A stretch of 15,306 nucleotides of DNA, from assembly GCA_013152045.1 (NCBI GenBank), contig JAADGZ010000162.1, positions 1 to 15,306 of the forward strand, in the 5' to 3' direction. Below are positions 14,811-15,306 of the stretch, in pieces. The stretch comes from Gammaproteobacteria bacterium (lineage in GTDB: Bacteria; Pseudomonadota; Gammaproteobacteria; UBA6429; Thiohalophilaceae). The notes below the pieces were generated by a model, which saw nothing but the letters and a program-made list of their open reading frames with translations, did not search any database and was not told the DNA's origin. Each line of letters opens with the position of its first letter. Positions within the stretch are counted from its first letter, which is position 1. The position numbers were made by a program, and so were the translations under genes.

Positions 14811-15306
14811 TTGATCTATTCACGTATAGCAGGAACCGGTAGTTATTTACCAGAAAAAATATTGACCAATGCCGATCTGGAGAAGATGGTTGAAACCTCG
14901 GATCAGTGGATCATCGAACGAACCGGAATTAAAAAACGTCATATCAGCGAAGGTCAGACGACCTGTGATCTGGCCGAGCAGGCCGCGCTCAATGCCATTG
15001 ATGCAGCGGGTATAAATAAGCGTGACATCGATTTGATTATCGTTGCCACTACCACGCCCGATCGCGTTTTCCCCAGTACTGCCTGTTTATTGCAGGAGCG
15101 CCTGGATATTCATGGTTGCCCGGCTTTCGATATACAGGCAGTGTGTACCGGTTTTGTCTACGCCCTGGGGATGGCCGATATGTTTATCACCAATGGCAAG
15201 GCGAAACATGCCCTGGTGGTGGGCGCTGAAACCCTCTCCAATATTATTGATTGGACAGATCGTGGCACCTGTATCCTGTTTGGCGTGGAGCTGTTTATTG
15301 CCGGTA
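14811..15306 (+). CDS. fabH: Beta-ketoacyl-ACP synthase III, 3' part beyond window; motif disrupted at the edge
   Basis: Condenses acetyl-CoA with malonyl-ACP to start fatty acid synthesis. The start is a TTG at 14811 with AAGGGG (14798-14803) seven bases upstream; no in-frame ATG or GTG fits, and translation from it gives [15 protein letters not shown], the usual FabH beginning. Further landmarks are [11 protein letters not shown] (30-40), [16 protein letters not shown] (80-95) and the catalytic Cys112 in [13 protein letters not shown]. After [10 protein letters not shown] (codon 158) the expected DGAGAVV is absent and VELFIAG is read instead, which suggests an indel at about 15285-15296. 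Residues 1-158 look intact. About 165 of some 320 residues are in the window. Confidence 0.9.
   Translation, partial: MIYSRIAGTGSYLPEKILTNADLEKMVETSDQWIIERTGIKKRHISEGQTTCDLAEQAALNAIDAAGINKRDIDLIIVATTTPDRVFPSTACLLQERLDIHGCPAFDIQAVCTGFVYALGMADMFITNGKAKHALVVGAETLSNIIDWTDRGTCILFGVELFIAG

Overview
The window looks like chromosomal DNA of a free-living gammaproteobacterium outside the Enterobacterales. The yceD-rpmF-plsX-fabH order and a two-subunit pyruvate carboxylase close to the Pseudomonas type point that way. Base composition is moderate and even, and I see no transposase, integrase, tRNA, rRNA or CRISPR array. No gene-free stretch exceeds 300 bases; the longest gaps are about 200 bases and are described below. 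Genus cannot be fixed from this sequence.

Left region (1-7001): a stress and ion-homeostasis neighbourhood. On the minus strand, a secreted YfdX-family protein gene is followed one base later by a MoxR-type AAA+ ATPase gene, which the window edge cuts. Divergently, on the plus strand, a GadC-like amino-acid antiporter overlaps nothing but lies 5 bases from a glutamate decarboxylase (GadB). Next come a small DUF202 membrane protein and, directly abutting it, a Kup potassium transporter. GadB plus GadC is the textbook glutamate-dependent acid-resistance pair. YfdX belongs to the EvgA acid-stress regulon in E. coli, and Kup is the E. coli K+ uptake system that works at acid pH. The best reading is an acid or turgor stress island. 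Its unusual points are the missing GadC C-terminal plug, retained GadB tail histidine, the YfdX-MoxR pairing, and structured leaders.

Middle (7058-12671, all minus): an OmpR-type response regulator and its membrane histidine kinase (regulator first, 3-base gap), then the two subunits of pyruvate carboxylase. The biotin-carboxylase subunit is transcribed first. A 125-bp inverted repeat made of CGCAGAG-like heptamers separates it from the carboxyltransferase/biotin-carrier subunit.

Right (12872-15306, plus): yceD, rpmF, plsX, fabH, the conserved ribosomal-protein/fatty-acid and phospholipid synthesis cluster. A strong intrinsic terminator sits between rpmF and plsX. fabH is cut by the window edge, and its last visible codons lose the expected FGDGAGA motif, which suggests an indel or assembly error.

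Nothing here is a clearly new kind of system. The strongest candidate for novelty is the yfdX-moxR / gadC-gadB / DUF202-kup neighbourhood as one acid-response unit.
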